Source: Candidatus Freyarchaeota archaeon (lineage in GTDB: Archaea > Asgardarchaeota > Jordiarchaeia > Jordiarchaeales > Jordiarchaeaceae). From it: a stretch of DNA of 64,000 bases. The DNA is taken from contig JAUQZE010000018.1 of assembly GCA_030587365.1 (NCBI GenBank), forward strand, positions 62,001-126,000. The letters run 5' to 3'. Under the pieces are notes generated by a model. That model was not told the origin of the DNA. It searched no databases and saw only the letters and a list, made by a program, of their open reading frames with translations. Within the stretch, counting starts at the first letter, position 1; every line of letters starts with the position of its first letter. Shown piece after piece: positions 1 to 8,430 of the stretch. The position numbers and the translations under genes are program-made.

Positions 1-5
1 ATGGA

Positions 6-1541
6 TTGACAGGTACTCGTGACACCTTATTAAATCCGGCTTTAGGGTTCTATATAGAAGAACTTGAAACTACTGAGGACATTGCAATGCCTCAAAATCC
101 TCTGGATAGAGTAATAGGGCAGGATCATGCTGTTAAAATGGCGAAACTGGCGGTTCGACAAAGAAGACATCTACTGCTGGTTGGCTATCCAGGCGTCGGG
201 AAGTCTATGATTGCACAGGCGATGGCTTTTCTGCTTCCCGCACCCAAAGAGGAAATATGGATTGTGGATAATCCAAAGAATCCAGAGAGACCCTTTGTAG
301 AAACTAGAGTGGGTGGGGAAACAGATAGAGGAAAAGATATTGGTGAGATTGTTCAGCCGGATAAGATTCCTTCTGAAGTGGCTGTAAAGCTTGGATTTAA
401 ATGCAAAAAATGCGGAGCATTAAGCTCTACTTCAAAGATAAGATGTGAGGTATGTGGCGAAGAAAAAGAAGGCTATGATGATATAAAAGCCACGTCGCCT
501 TTTCGGGACCTGTTTGAGACTGAAATGTTCAATTCATCTAAGAGACAAAATAAGACAAACAGAATCGTGCCGTATATTAAGAAATTAAATGGCAAACAAG
601 AGGTCACAGTTTATGAACAGATAGACACCGACCCATTAAAACCTTCGGTGCGGATTTTGAATCAAAACGCTCTTGCAGAAATTAGAGAGATGGAAAGGAA
701 TAGACCTAGCAAAGTTCTTGTTCCACTAAAGAGGAAAACATTTCTACAAGCAACTGGTGCCAGCGAAACAGAACTTTTAGGTGATGTAAAACATGACCCC
801 TACGGTAATCATCCGGAACTCGGCACCCCGCCATACACAAGAGTAGTGCCAGGACTAATTCACGAGGCACACGAAGGAGTTTTGTACATTGATGAATTAC
901 CCCAGTTAGGGCATCTACAAACATTCCTTCTAACCGCTATGCAGGACAAAAAATTGGGTATCAGCGGGAGAAACCCGCAGAGCAGCGGCTCAAGCGTTAG
1001 AGTTGATTCTGTCCCCTGCGATTTTATTTTTGTTGGTGCGGTAATGATAAACGATCTAAACTTAGTACTTTCACCCCTCCGATCCCGAATTCAGGGTAAC
1101 GGATACGAGGTACTACTGAATGCCACAATGCCAGACACCCCCGAAAATAGAGCTAAAATTGCCCAGTTTGTTGCCCAAGAGGTTGCCGCAGACGGTCGAA
1201 TTCCACACGTAACAAGAGAAGCAATCCAAGAACTGATACAGGAGGCTAAAAGAAGAGCTCAAATAATTGATGGTAAAAAGGACTCTTTGACTCTTAGACT
1301 CAGAGACCTTGGAGGAGTCGTCAGAATGGCGGGAGACCTCACACTAGAAGTAGAAAGCCCACTCGTAGAGCGTACACACATGAACCAAGCTATAAAACTA
1401 TGCGTACCAGTAGAAGAGCAGATAAAGAGAGAATTCGGCTCCCTTGAAAAAGCTCTAGAAAAAGGATTATCTCTTTCCCAACAAACTTTTAACAAAAGCG
1501 ACCACCCCGAAAACTATCAGAACCAAAGCCTATACGGTTAA
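6..1541 (+). CDS. Lon-like AAA+ ATPase lacking the protease domain
   Basis: An AAA+ ATPase related to the ATPase half of archaeal LonB. Seen: Walker A GYPGVGKS at residues 60-67; a four-cysteine zinc ribbon at C133/C136 and C147/C150 between Walker A and Walker B; Walker B GVLYIDE at 291-297; an arginine-finger region (LSPLRSR, about 356-361); and a sensor-2-like LRLRDLGG near the end. LonB carries transmembrane helices between Walker A and B; here the zinc ribbon occupies that region and no membrane segment is seen. The protein stops after the ATPase lid, so the Ser-Lys protease domain is absent. The frame is open to the window edge, so the TTG at 6 may not be the true start. The TAA stop lies in the target duplication of the downstream tnpB element, so the insertion did not truncate the gene. 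Substrate and partner unknown. Confidence 0.8.
   Translation: MTGTRDTLLNPALGFYIEELETTEDIAMPQNPLDRVIGQDHAVKMAKLAVRQRRHLLLVGYPGVGKSMIAQAMAFLLPAPKEEIWIVDNPKNPERPFVETRVGGETDRGKDIGEIVQPDKIPSEVAVKLGFKCKKCGALSSTSKIRCEVCGEEKEGYDDIKATSPFRDLFETEMFNSSKRQNKTNRIVPYIKKLNGKQEVTVYEQIDTDPLKPSVRILNQNALAEIREMERNRPSKVLVPLKRKTFLQATGASETELLGDVKHDPYGNHPELGTPPYTRVVPGLIHEAHEGVLYIDELPQLGHLQTFLLTAMQDKKLGISGRNPQSSGSSVRVDSVPCDFIFVGAVMINDLNLVLSPLRSRIQGNGYEVLLNATMPDTPENRAKIAQFVAQEVAADGRIPHVTREAIQELIQEAKRRAQIIDGKKDSLTLRLRDLGGVVRMAGDLTLEVESPLVERTHMNQAIKLCVPVEEQIKREFGSLEKALEKGLSLSQQTFNKSDHPENYQNQSLYG
1533..1541. repeat. Left 9-bp target-site duplication of the tnpB element
   Basis: TACGGTTAA occurs here and again exactly at 3202-3210, immediately outside the two inverted ends of the 1542-3201 element. 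It contains the TAA stop of the Lon-like gene, so joining the two copies restores an uninterrupted pre-insertion sequence. Confidence 0.75.
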
Positions 1542-3201
1542 GGTTTTAGGACAAACTCATATCCTCTTTGGGATTTTTTCGCCGCTGGGTTTAGGTTGCC
1601 TTCTAGCAGAGCCTGTTCGCAGCTACTCTTGGCCGTTGCTCCGACGGCTCGAAGGGCGGTGGATCTTAACCCTCACACACGGGATTAGAGTGAAGGATAC
1701 ACATACGCAGGAGCATTCAAGCCCACCGACCGAACAATGCACTCGCAAGGTTGACCGGTCGTGGAGAACAGGAACCAGAAATTCAAACTGGCTGGCGCAG
1801 CATCTGTAAAAGGGAAAAGTCAAAAGTAAGTCCCAGTGACGGAATTGTACGTTTAAGAGACTGCTTCATCCCAATCAGGCTTAAAAAAGTTTAACGCCAA
1901 AAAAGAGTTAGTGAGTGAGCGAAGTAAAACAGTAAAGAAGCCTGGTGCATAAGCAGTGTCTGGAAGACAGTAACTAGGACGGAGCGGATCCACCTCAAGC
2001 CCAGCGGCGTCTTAAGCAGGCTCTGCCGACACTCCAAGAACCTGTACAACGAGGCGAACTATATCATCAGACAAGCACTATTCAAGACCGGAAAATGGAT
2101 AAGGTACAAAGAACTCGCGAGGATGCTTAAGGATTCCGAGAACTACAAAGCCCTCCCCGCGCAAACCGCACAGCAAACCCTAAGGGTCTTGGATAGGAGC
2201 TGGAAATCCTTCTTCCGAGCCATGAAGGACTGGAAAAGACACCCCGAAAATTACTTCACCCGACCCAAAATTCCCGGTTACAAGGAGAAGAACGGAGAGT
2301 TTCTTCTGGTTTTCACCAACCAGCAGTGCAGAATAATAGACGGGGAGATTCGATTTCCTAAAAGGATGAGTCTCAGGGTTGGAACGAGGCTTGACGACAA
2401 AACAGACCTGAGGGAAATCAGAATAATTCCAAAGGGTATGGGTTATGTCCTTGAAGTGATTTACTCGAAGATTGTAGAAATGTTAAGATTGGATAAAAGT
2501 AGAGTTGCTAGTATTGATTTGGGTTTGAGAAACATCGCAACCATTGCAAACAACATTGGCTACGAGCCGATTGCTGTTAAGGGCGGTGTGGCAAAATCCA
2601 TAAACCAGTACTATAATAAGGAGAGAGCCAAGCTGCAGAGCATTTACGATAGGCAAGGGATTAGAGTAGGCTCAAAGCTGCAAAGGCTCTCAGAGAAGAG
2701 AAACCGGAAGATAAACGACCTTTTCCACAAGTTGAGCCGCGGAATTGTAAATTGGTGTGCTGAACACAATGTTAACGTGATAGTGCTTGGCTATAACCGT
2801 AACTGGAAGCAGAACTCAAATCTGGGGAGGAGGAACAACCAGAACTTCGTACAGATACCCTTCAACAAACTGATAAGCCAGATCAAGTACAAGGCAGAGG
2901 AAGCGGGAATAACGGTGATAGAACAGGAGGAGGATCACACTTCAAAATGCAGCTTCCTGGACGGCGAACCAGTACAGCACCTCGACGAGTACGCTGGCCG
3001 CAGGATGAGTAGAGGGTTGTTCCGGAGTTCCAAGGGGATAATACTTAATGCGGACGTGAACGCCGCATACAACATTATGAGTAAAGCAGTCCCGGAAGCC
3101 TTCGCAGACGGGATAGAGGGTGTAGGGCTTCACCCGGCTAGAATAGATTTATTCTAACAAAGGGTTCTTTAAGAAGGAGTAACTAATTTTGGCCCAAAGC
3201 C
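1542..3201 (+). mobile_element. 1.66-kb TIR-bounded element carrying tnpB
   Basis: Left end GGTTTTAGGACAAA and the reverse complement of the right end GGCTTTGGGCCAAA match at 11 of 14 positions, so the unit has terminal inverted repeats. A perfect 9-bp direct repeat (TACGGTTAA) flanks it. The first 420 bp (1542-1960) are non-coding and locally GC-rich compared with the surrounding DNA. A tnpB gene follows and ends 44 bp before the right end. No TnpA or DDE transposase is encoded, so the element must be moved in trans or be dead. IS200/IS605-family elements normally have subterminal hairpins and no target duplication, so this architecture is unusual. A deleted relative lies at 54866-55309. Confidence 0.7.
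2123..3157 (+). CDS. tnpB: TnpB (IS605 OrfB-like) RuvC nuclease, start codon apparently lost
   Basis: An RNA-guided nuclease-family protein of IS605 OrfB type. RuvC residues are visible: D132 in SIDLGLRN, D311 in LNADVNAAYN. The usual second-motif Glu is absent from VIVLGYNRNWKQ; E269/E270 just before DHTSKCS are the likely substitutes, as in TnpB groups with a rearranged active site. The C-terminal zinc finger is reduced (one Cys seen). The frame is open back to 1928, and codons from about 1961 encode a typical TnpB N-terminus (TERIHLKP..SKNLYNEANYIIRQ). No ATG, GTG or TTG exists in frame before 2123; codon 1961 is TGG where the family would have its initiator. The protein from 2123 therefore lacks about 54 residues and the gene is probably decaying. 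Any guide RNA would be expected across its 3' end into the right terminus. Confidence 0.85.
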   Translation: MLKDSENYKALPAQTAQQTLRVLDRSWKSFFRAMKDWKRHPENYFTRPKIPGYKEKNGEFLLVFTNQQCRIIDGEIRFPKRMSLRVGTRLDDKTDLREIRIIPKGMGYVLEVIYSKIVEMLRLDKSRVASIDLGLRNIATIANNIGYEPIAVKGGVAKSINQYYNKERAKLQSIYDRQGIRVGSKLQRLSEKRNRKINDLFHKLSRGIVNWCAEHNVNVIVLGYNRNWKQNSNLGRRNNQNFVQIPFNKLISQIKYKAEEAGITVIEQEEDHTSKCSFLDGEPVQHLDEYAGRRMSRGLFRSSKGIILNADVNAAYNIMSKAVPEAFADGIEGVGLHPARIDLF

Positions 3202-3210
3202 TACGGTTAA
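3202..3210. repeat. Right 9-bp target-site duplication of the tnpB element
   Basis: Exact copy of TACGGTTAA at 1533-1541, abutting the right inverted repeat (which ends AAAGCC at 3201). Confidence 0.75.
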
Positions 3211-3338
3211 AACAACAAATAATAATACCAAGAAAAACAAGTCTATACACTTAATATCATTACGAAGCTTTTTTTAAATACCAAAAATTTATTAGCTTCT
3301 TAGCTTAAATTCGAAGTACTTTTAGATGGGGCGTTATT

Positions 3339-4154
3339 ATGGCTCATAAAAAGACAGCTCAAGAACTCTGGAAAGAACTTATCGCACCGAAGGTTCTGGG
3401 GTCATATAGGCTTTACGAGCTATACGTAAAATACACTTTCATGGGAATTCAGAGAGGACAATGGTTAATTGACACACTCAAAAGGTTCAAACAGTTAAAG
3501 GGAAAGCGGGTTTTGGACGTGGGTTCAGGCTCCGGAGGAATATCTATCGCATTTGCCAAAAACGATTTAGAAACAGTCAATTTCGATACTGCACGAAAGT
3601 ATACTATTGTTTCTCAAAGATGGGCAGAAGAAAACGGAGTAAAGCTTAACCAAATGCTTGCAAGCGGAGAAGAAATGCCCTTTAAAGATAAATCTTTTGA
3701 TGTGGTAATTTGTAGCGACGTCATCGAACATCTAGAAAGACCAGAAAATCTTGTAAAAGAAATATCCCGCATACTCCAAAAAGACGGAATGCTTTACATA
3801 ACCTGCCCAAACAAGATGTCTCCTAGACACATATGGGAAGACAGTCACTACTTTTTACCCCTAATAGTGTTACTCCCAAGAAAACTGGCAGACATATACG
3901 TAAGAGCAACTAACAGAGGAAAAAGAACAGAGGTAATATTCCTACCAACATACTCAAAACTGATTAAAATGTTTAAAAAAGCAGGAATAAAACTCTACTC
4001 ATTCGAACTAGAAAATAAAATCAACGAATTTAAAAAATCCTCACTATACGAAAAATTATCCGGCCTCGTAAATTTTTACAGTAAACACGTATACTTGAAA
4101 TGGATAAGCCCCTTCTGGATATTTATTGGAAGGAAAAATAAGGACCCCCAATAA
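3339..4154 (+). CDS. Class I SAM-dependent methyltransferase (tandem copy 1)
   Basis: A 271-residue class I methyltransferase of the Methyltransf_11 type. Motif I is VLDVGSGSGGIS (about residues 59-70), which binds SAM; the DVVICSDVIEHLE segment is motif IV. The C-terminal third contains LPRKLADIYVRATNRGK, almost identical in the next gene. The substrate cannot be read from the sequence. Together with the 279-residue paralogue at 4328 it forms a tandem duplication on the same strand, 173 bp apart, so each copy may have its own promoter. TTTAAATA at 3273-3280 is a possible TATA box. The strongly conserved N-terminus (KKTxxELW) in both copies supports this ATG. Confidence 0.8.
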   Translation: MAHKKTAQELWKELIAPKVLGSYRLYELYVKYTFMGIQRGQWLIDTLKRFKQLKGKRVLDVGSGSGGISIAFAKNDLETVNFDTARKYTIVSQRWAEENGVKLNQMLASGEEMPFKDKSFDVVICSDVIEHLERPENLVKEISRILQKDGMLYITCPNKMSPRHIWEDSHYFLPLIVLLPRKLADIYVRATNRGKRTEVIFLPTYSKLIKMFKKAGIKLYSFELENKINEFKKSSLYEKLSGLVNFYSKHVYLKWISPFWIFIGRKNKDPQ

Positions 4155-4327
4155 TAGCTAAAGTTACAAATGGCAAAAAATGGATATAAGCAACCCCCCT
4201 ACTCTACTCATTTATCCGCAAACTTTTGTATCATGAACTATTTTTGCCAGGAAACTCACAAATAAGGAAAATTTTAAAGTAAGTCGTATTAACGTAGAGT
4301 GGTACTTACCTTCAGGCGAGAAAAAAA

Positions 4328-5167
4328 ATGTCTAGGAAAAAAACAACCAGAGAACTCTGGGACCAATTTGTAGGCCCCTTCCTTCCCCCAACACACTTAC
4401 TATACGCCCCCTACACAGAATACACCTTCAAAGGCATCGAAAGAGGACAGGAAATAGTAGACCTCCTAAAACATTTTAGAAACTTGAAGGGCAAGAGATT
4501 TTTAGACCTCGGGTGTGGTTCGGGGGGAATATCAATAGCATTCTCCAAAAGTGGGACGCAAGTAGTGAGCATAGATATAGAAAAAATGTACCCCCTAATA
4601 GCCCGCTCATGGGCACAAGACAATAACCAAGAAGTATACCTCCTAAGGGGAAGCGGGCTGGATTTGCCCTTCAAAAACAAAACTTTTGACATAGTATCCT
4701 GTAATGACGTAATAGAACACGTAGAGGATGCAAAAAAATGCGTTAAAGAAATAAGCAGAGTACTCAAACCCAGAGGACTAGTATATGTAACATGCCCCAA
4801 CAGAATAGCCCCCCAAATAGTTCTGCACGACGGACACTACGCTCTGCCCTTTGAATCACTCCTACCCCGAAAACTAGCAGACATATACGTAAGAGCAACA
4901 GGAAGAGCCAGCAAAACATACGTACCCTTCCAACCCACATTCCCAAAAATGATCAAAGTATTCAAAAACGAAGGAATAAAACTCTACTCAATAGAACTAA
5001 GCCTAAAACTAAAATCCTTCCACAACCCACCACCACAAGACCCCGGAGGAAAAATAAAACAAAAAATAGCAAAAAAACTCCCAGAACTAGTCGACCTCTA
5101 CGCAAAACACACATACCTAAAATGGATATGTCCCCTCTGGCGATTCATAGGAGTAAAAACAGGGTAA
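4328..5167 (+). CDS. Class I SAM-dependent methyltransferase (tandem copy 2)
   Basis: Paralogue of the preceding gene, 279 residues. Motif I is FLDLGCGSGGIS (about residues 58-69), then DIVSCNDVIEHVE, and the shared LPRKLADIYVRATGR block. The copies align from KKTTRELW to YLKWI.P.W.FIG at the C-terminus, so both are full-length and probably functional. Copy 2 has an extra basic linker (about residues 240-260). Its 3' half is written almost entirely with A- and C-ending codons on this strand, a bias much stronger than in copy 1, so the two have diverged in composition. Substrate unknown. Confidence 0.8.
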   Translation: MSRKKTTRELWDQFVGPFLPPTHLLYAPYTEYTFKGIERGQEIVDLLKHFRNLKGKRFLDLGCGSGGISIAFSKSGTQVVSIDIEKMYPLIARSWAQDNNQEVYLLRGSGLDLPFKNKTFDIVSCNDVIEHVEDAKKCVKEISRVLKPRGLVYVTCPNRIAPQIVLHDGHYALPFESLLPRKLADIYVRATGRASKTYVPFQPTFPKMIKVFKNEGIKLYSIELSLKLKSFHNPPPQDPGGKIKQKIAKKLPELVDLYAKHTYLKWICPLWRFIGVKTG

Positions 5168-5264
5168 CAAAATATTCTTCCTTTTAGTTATCTAAGATAC
5201 TTGCGATAAAGAAACTAATAGTCGAATTTCCCTTTTAACCATAGAATTAAAAAAATTAGAATAA

Positions 5265-5425
5265 TGGTAGCGGGAGGTTGATTTGAACAACCGATCTCAG
5301 GGTTATGAGCCCTGCGGGATCTCCTGGGTGGGCTTTCTCTTCTTTTCGAAGAGTTAATCTACCTTGGACTTGAACCCTCAATAGAGAGTTCATCTATCCC
5401 GCTAACAAGCGCCACTATTCCCGCT
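5265..5425 (-). tRNA. tRNA-Met (CAT), initiator-like, with intron(s) in the 5' half
   Basis: Read on the minus strand. The 3' half is a clean initiator-type sequence: anticodon stem CAGGG/CCCTG around CTCATAA, T-arm GGTTG-TTCAAAT-CAACC, acceptor strand TCCCGCT, A73 and an encoded CCA. The matching 5' strand AGCGGGA occurs twice, ending at 5425 and at 5403. D-arm material is scattered (GGGATAG near the second copy, CCCACCCAGGAGATCCC before the anticodon stem). About 80 nt must be removed to leave a normal tRNA. The simplest reading is two introns between the acceptor stem and the D-loop; exact junctions are uncertain. No intron lies in the anticodon loop. Confidence 0.75.
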
Positions 5426-5573
5426 ACTATGGGGTTAAGGATTTTATGCCGAGAGCTTAATTTAAATCTATCGTTAATTTTTATATTCAGCAAAAATTTA
5501 TGTTTTTATAAGGATTTTTCACTTGCTAAATTGATTTTAGAGGTTCATCAGAATCAGGAGATTTTTGGGGTGG

Positions 5574-5706
5574 TGGGCCCAACGGGATTCGGACCCGCGC
5601 CGGCAACCCTTTCAGGTAATTCCTTTAAGGTCTTTCGGTTATCAGCCTCGTTCCGCAATCGTTTGGGTTACGGTCGAACGCTCTAACCAAGCTGAGCTAT
5701 GGGCCC
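5574..5706 (-). tRNA. tRNA-Ile (GAT) with two non-canonical introns
   Basis: Minus strand. Acceptor GGGCCCA pairs with TGGGCCC; the D-arm is GCTC-AGCTTGGTTA-GAGC; the anticodon loop CTGATAA carries GAT; the T-arm is GCGGG-TCCGAAT-CCCGT. The 5' anticodon strand TTCG is separated from its last base by about 28 nt (intron at position 30/31), and about 30 nt interrupt the variable region before the T-stem. Removing both leaves 75 nt. Neither intron is at the canonical 37/38 site. Confidence 0.85.
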
Positions 5707-5938
5707 ATTAATTTAATTTCGGGTTCTAGTGAAAATATTGTTGTTGTTTTTTATTAAAAAGTCTTTCCCATTAATTTTTAAAATATACTAATAATTTGCA
5801 TTCCAGCTTTGATATTTCGGATGTTTACCTTAAGGGAGTTTGTTGGGAAGTTTTGTAGTTTAGAGCAGTTTTTTGCATTTAGAAAAAAGTTTTTATAGTG
5901 GATAGCAGTTTAAAGTTGTCATTTAGTAAAGTTTTTGC

Positions 5939-8197
5939 GTGGTATTCCTATTGCCCAAGAAACCTAAGCCAGAGCCTTCAACTACTGAAGAGATAGAGAT
6001 TCCTAAACGGTCGCCCATTACAAAGAGAGCCGTCGTTTACGGCCTTATTGTTGGCGCTATCTATGCCTATCTTGCAATCTACACAAGTCTAAAAACAGGG
6101 GTCGCCTTCGCAGCGGGTACGATATTAATAGGGTACATTTTTCTGTCACTTCGGGGTAAGTATAATCCTCAGGAAAACGTTGTAGTCTCTACTATCGCAG
6201 AGGGTTCTATTCTAGTGGGCAGTGGTGTAATCGCCAGCCTGCCCGCAATAGTTATCTACTCCCAGATGATTAATCAAAGAAATCTTGACTGGATGTTCTA
6301 TCTTCAATACTTTCCACCATGGAACATCATTTTTGGTTGGCAGTATTTTGGCCCGTACTGGTATAATAGTTTAATTACTCCAGAGCTTCTAATTGCTTTA
6401 GGACTTTTTGCGGGAATAATAGGATTGTTTATGTTGTTCCCATTCAAAGAACAATTTTTAAAATTGCCATGGCCATTGATGGTTCCAACTTATAGGACAA
6501 TTGAGGGATTAGGAGATATAGAGGCGGCGAAGAACACTCTTTTAAAGGGAATAGGAATCGGAGCAATCTACACCGGCATATTCATAGTTTTAGGGACGTA
6601 CCTTAAAACGAACCTATTCCAGTTACCTCCAGTTCCGGTTACACCAAGATGGTTAAGCTGGTTTCCTACGCTTCAAACAGGGTTGCTAGGCTTAGCAGAC
6701 CCGCTTTCGCAAAGCGTCTACCAAAACTTACAAAGGCCTTTCACATGGTTAGCCCATGGTCCGTTGCCCGACTTTATGGGAATTTCAAACTCGCCGCTTA
6801 TAGGTGCCATAGGTTACTTTATTGGATGGAAAAGAGCCCTAGTCATTTTCGCAGGCTCTATTTGGTCTATGATTGTATGGGTTATTTGGGAGCAAGGTGA
6901 TCGGTTAGCAACCTATGCGAACCATTTCATGCTACCCATGATTTATTACCTCTCCATGGGTGTTTTAATATCCTACATAGCTTGGGAATTAGTGATAAAA
7001 AATATCATAAAGTACCGAGAAGACCAGAAAAAAATGCAGGAACTCCGAGAACAACTAATCAAGGCAGCAGCCGAAGGAAAAATCGATGCGGAACAAGCCG
7101 CACCCTACCTCACAGCAGAAAAAATAGGTAGATTTGCTAAGGTTAAGCAGTCAATCAACTCCGCCACAGCCAACTTCAGAGAGAGCTTAAAGGGGCGAAA
7201 AATTATACCACTGATTATATCCTTAGCACTCTTCGCCGCAGGCACAATACTATTATTTAACACAACAAACCCAATAAGCCAAAATATGTGGGGATTCAAG
7301 GTTCTCGACATTCCCTGGTACCTAACTTTGGGCGCCTCTCCCTTACTTGCCTTCTCTGGATGGTGGTTTACAACAGCCTCGGGTGTAGCTGGCTGGTTAG
7401 TTAACTACTTGACAGATATCGTCGTCGTACCCGCAATCATAATCGGAGTAAACTTTCCAAGCATTGTGATTTTCACCACAATCCTCAGCACATGGCAACA
7501 ATCATCCGCAAGATACACCGCAAGAGTCAAGGTTGGACGCGAACTCAAAGTCAAAGACAGAATAATAACCAAGTCAATGCTAATAGGCATAGTTTTTGGA
7601 GCCTTTATATCAGCTTTCATCATCATGCAACTCTACTTCACGCAATCCTATCTCATGCAGGGAGGAATCAACCCCATTTTTCCCGCACCAGCAGCAGCTA
7701 TCACAGGACTTTTCTTTATGACAATGGTGCAATTGAATAATGCGGTGGGTTGGTTTAGTCGCTTCGCCGGACTTATTGCTGGTGCAGCAAATACTCAATT
7801 GATGACTTTGCAATACATTTCTCAATACTATACTGATTTGCTTAAACCCTGGTACGCAAAAAGCTGGTTTATAGGGGGAACCACAAGTGCAATTAGCATA
7901 GGAGCAATAATATTTTTCATAGCAGGATTTACCATCGGCATAATTTTAGCCAGATATGAATGGTCCCCCATATCCCTCGCAGTCGGTTTAATAATACCAC
8001 CATACATCGGCGTCACAATGTTCATAGGAGGAATACTAAACTATTACGTCTACAGAAAACACAGAGGAAAACGCAAAGCAGACCAAGACAAATACCTCAA
8101 AGAAGAAATGAAATACCAAAACACACTAGCCGGAGTAGCCACAGGAGACGGAGTAACCCAGATATTGTGGGTTCTGAGCCTGGCGTTTTTAATTTAA
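5939..8197 (+). CDS. OPT-family (oligopeptide transporter-like) membrane permease
   Basis: A 752-residue polytopic membrane protein with a short basic cytoplasmic N-terminus (KKPKPEPS..PKRSPITKR) and numerous hydrophobic helices, matching the usual size and topology of OPT transporters, which move peptides or metal chelates by secondary transport. The KYNPQENVVVSTIAEGS segment after the second helix corresponds to the conserved OPT TxxSAGES-like region. A charged cytoplasmic loop of about 60 residues (near 360-415, EDQKKMQELREQLIKAAAEG) splits the helices into two halves. The start is GTG at 5939; a TTG at 5951 is possible. The gene stands alone between tRNA genes and a RAM-domain gene. Substrate unknown. 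Confidence 0.7.
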   Translation: MVFLLPKKPKPEPSTTEEIEIPKRSPITKRAVVYGLIVGAIYAYLAIYTSLKTGVAFAAGTILIGYIFLSLRGKYNPQENVVVSTIAEGSILVGSGVIASLPAIVIYSQMINQRNLDWMFYLQYFPPWNIIFGWQYFGPYWYNSLITPELLIALGLFAGIIGLFMLFPFKEQFLKLPWPLMVPTYRTIEGLGDIEAAKNTLLKGIGIGAIYTGIFIVLGTYLKTNLFQLPPVPVTPRWLSWFPTLQTGLLGLADPLSQSVYQNLQRPFTWLAHGPLPDFMGISNSPLIGAIGYFIGWKRALVIFAGSIWSMIVWVIWEQGDRLATYANHFMLPMIYYLSMGVLISYIAWELVIKNIIKYREDQKKMQELREQLIKAAAEGKIDAEQAAPYLTAEKIGRFAKVKQSINSATANFRESLKGRKIIPLIISLALFAAGTILLFNTTNPISQNMWGFKVLDIPWYLTLGASPLLAFSGWWFTTASGVAGWLVNYLTDIVVVPAIIIGVNFPSIVIFTTILSTWQQSSARYTARVKVGRELKVKDRIITKSMLIGIVFGAFISAFIIMQLYFTQSYLMQGGINPIFPAPAAAITGLFFMTMVQLNNAVGWFSRFAGLIAGAANTQLMTLQYISQYYTDLLKPWYAKSWFIGGTTSAISIGAIIFFIAGFTIGIILARYEWSPISLAVGLIIPPYIGVTMFIGGILNYYVYRKHRGKRKADQDKYLKEEMKYQNTLAGVATGDGVTQILWVLSLAFLI

Positions 8198-8430
8198 TAA
8201 AGCAAAATCTTTTTATAAAGATCAAATAAAAATTAGCCTATTTCCATCTGTATGCGTACAGAATTTACTTTAACCAAATGTAGTTTGACCCGCAATTCTG
8301 TAGAGGCGAGCACATTTACTCTAATCCTTCCTAGGCAAAACAAGTTTTGTTAACACCTCAACTTGGAAAAATGTTATATCTGTGGGGGGAGTTAAAAACT
8401 TGATTAAAGATTAAAAAGATTGGTGAAATC

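Noticed and set aside
6..1541. Truncation of a lon protease gene by the tnpB insertion
   Set aside because: The stop codon lies in the duplicated target, so the uninterrupted site already ended at TAA; no protease domain follows the element.
1623..1823. Minus-strand 66-codon frame in the tnpB element left end
   Set aside because: Composition follows the GC-rich non-coding end; no domain, start signal or conservation is visible.
1542..3201. The tnpB element as a standard IS200/IS605 element
   Set aside because: It has terminal inverted repeats and an exact 9-bp flanking duplication, and no TnpA; the second copy repeats this pattern.
5429..5686. An 85-codon plus-strand frame over the tRNA-Ile gene
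   Set aside because: It overlaps the tRNA gene on the other strand and has no protein features.
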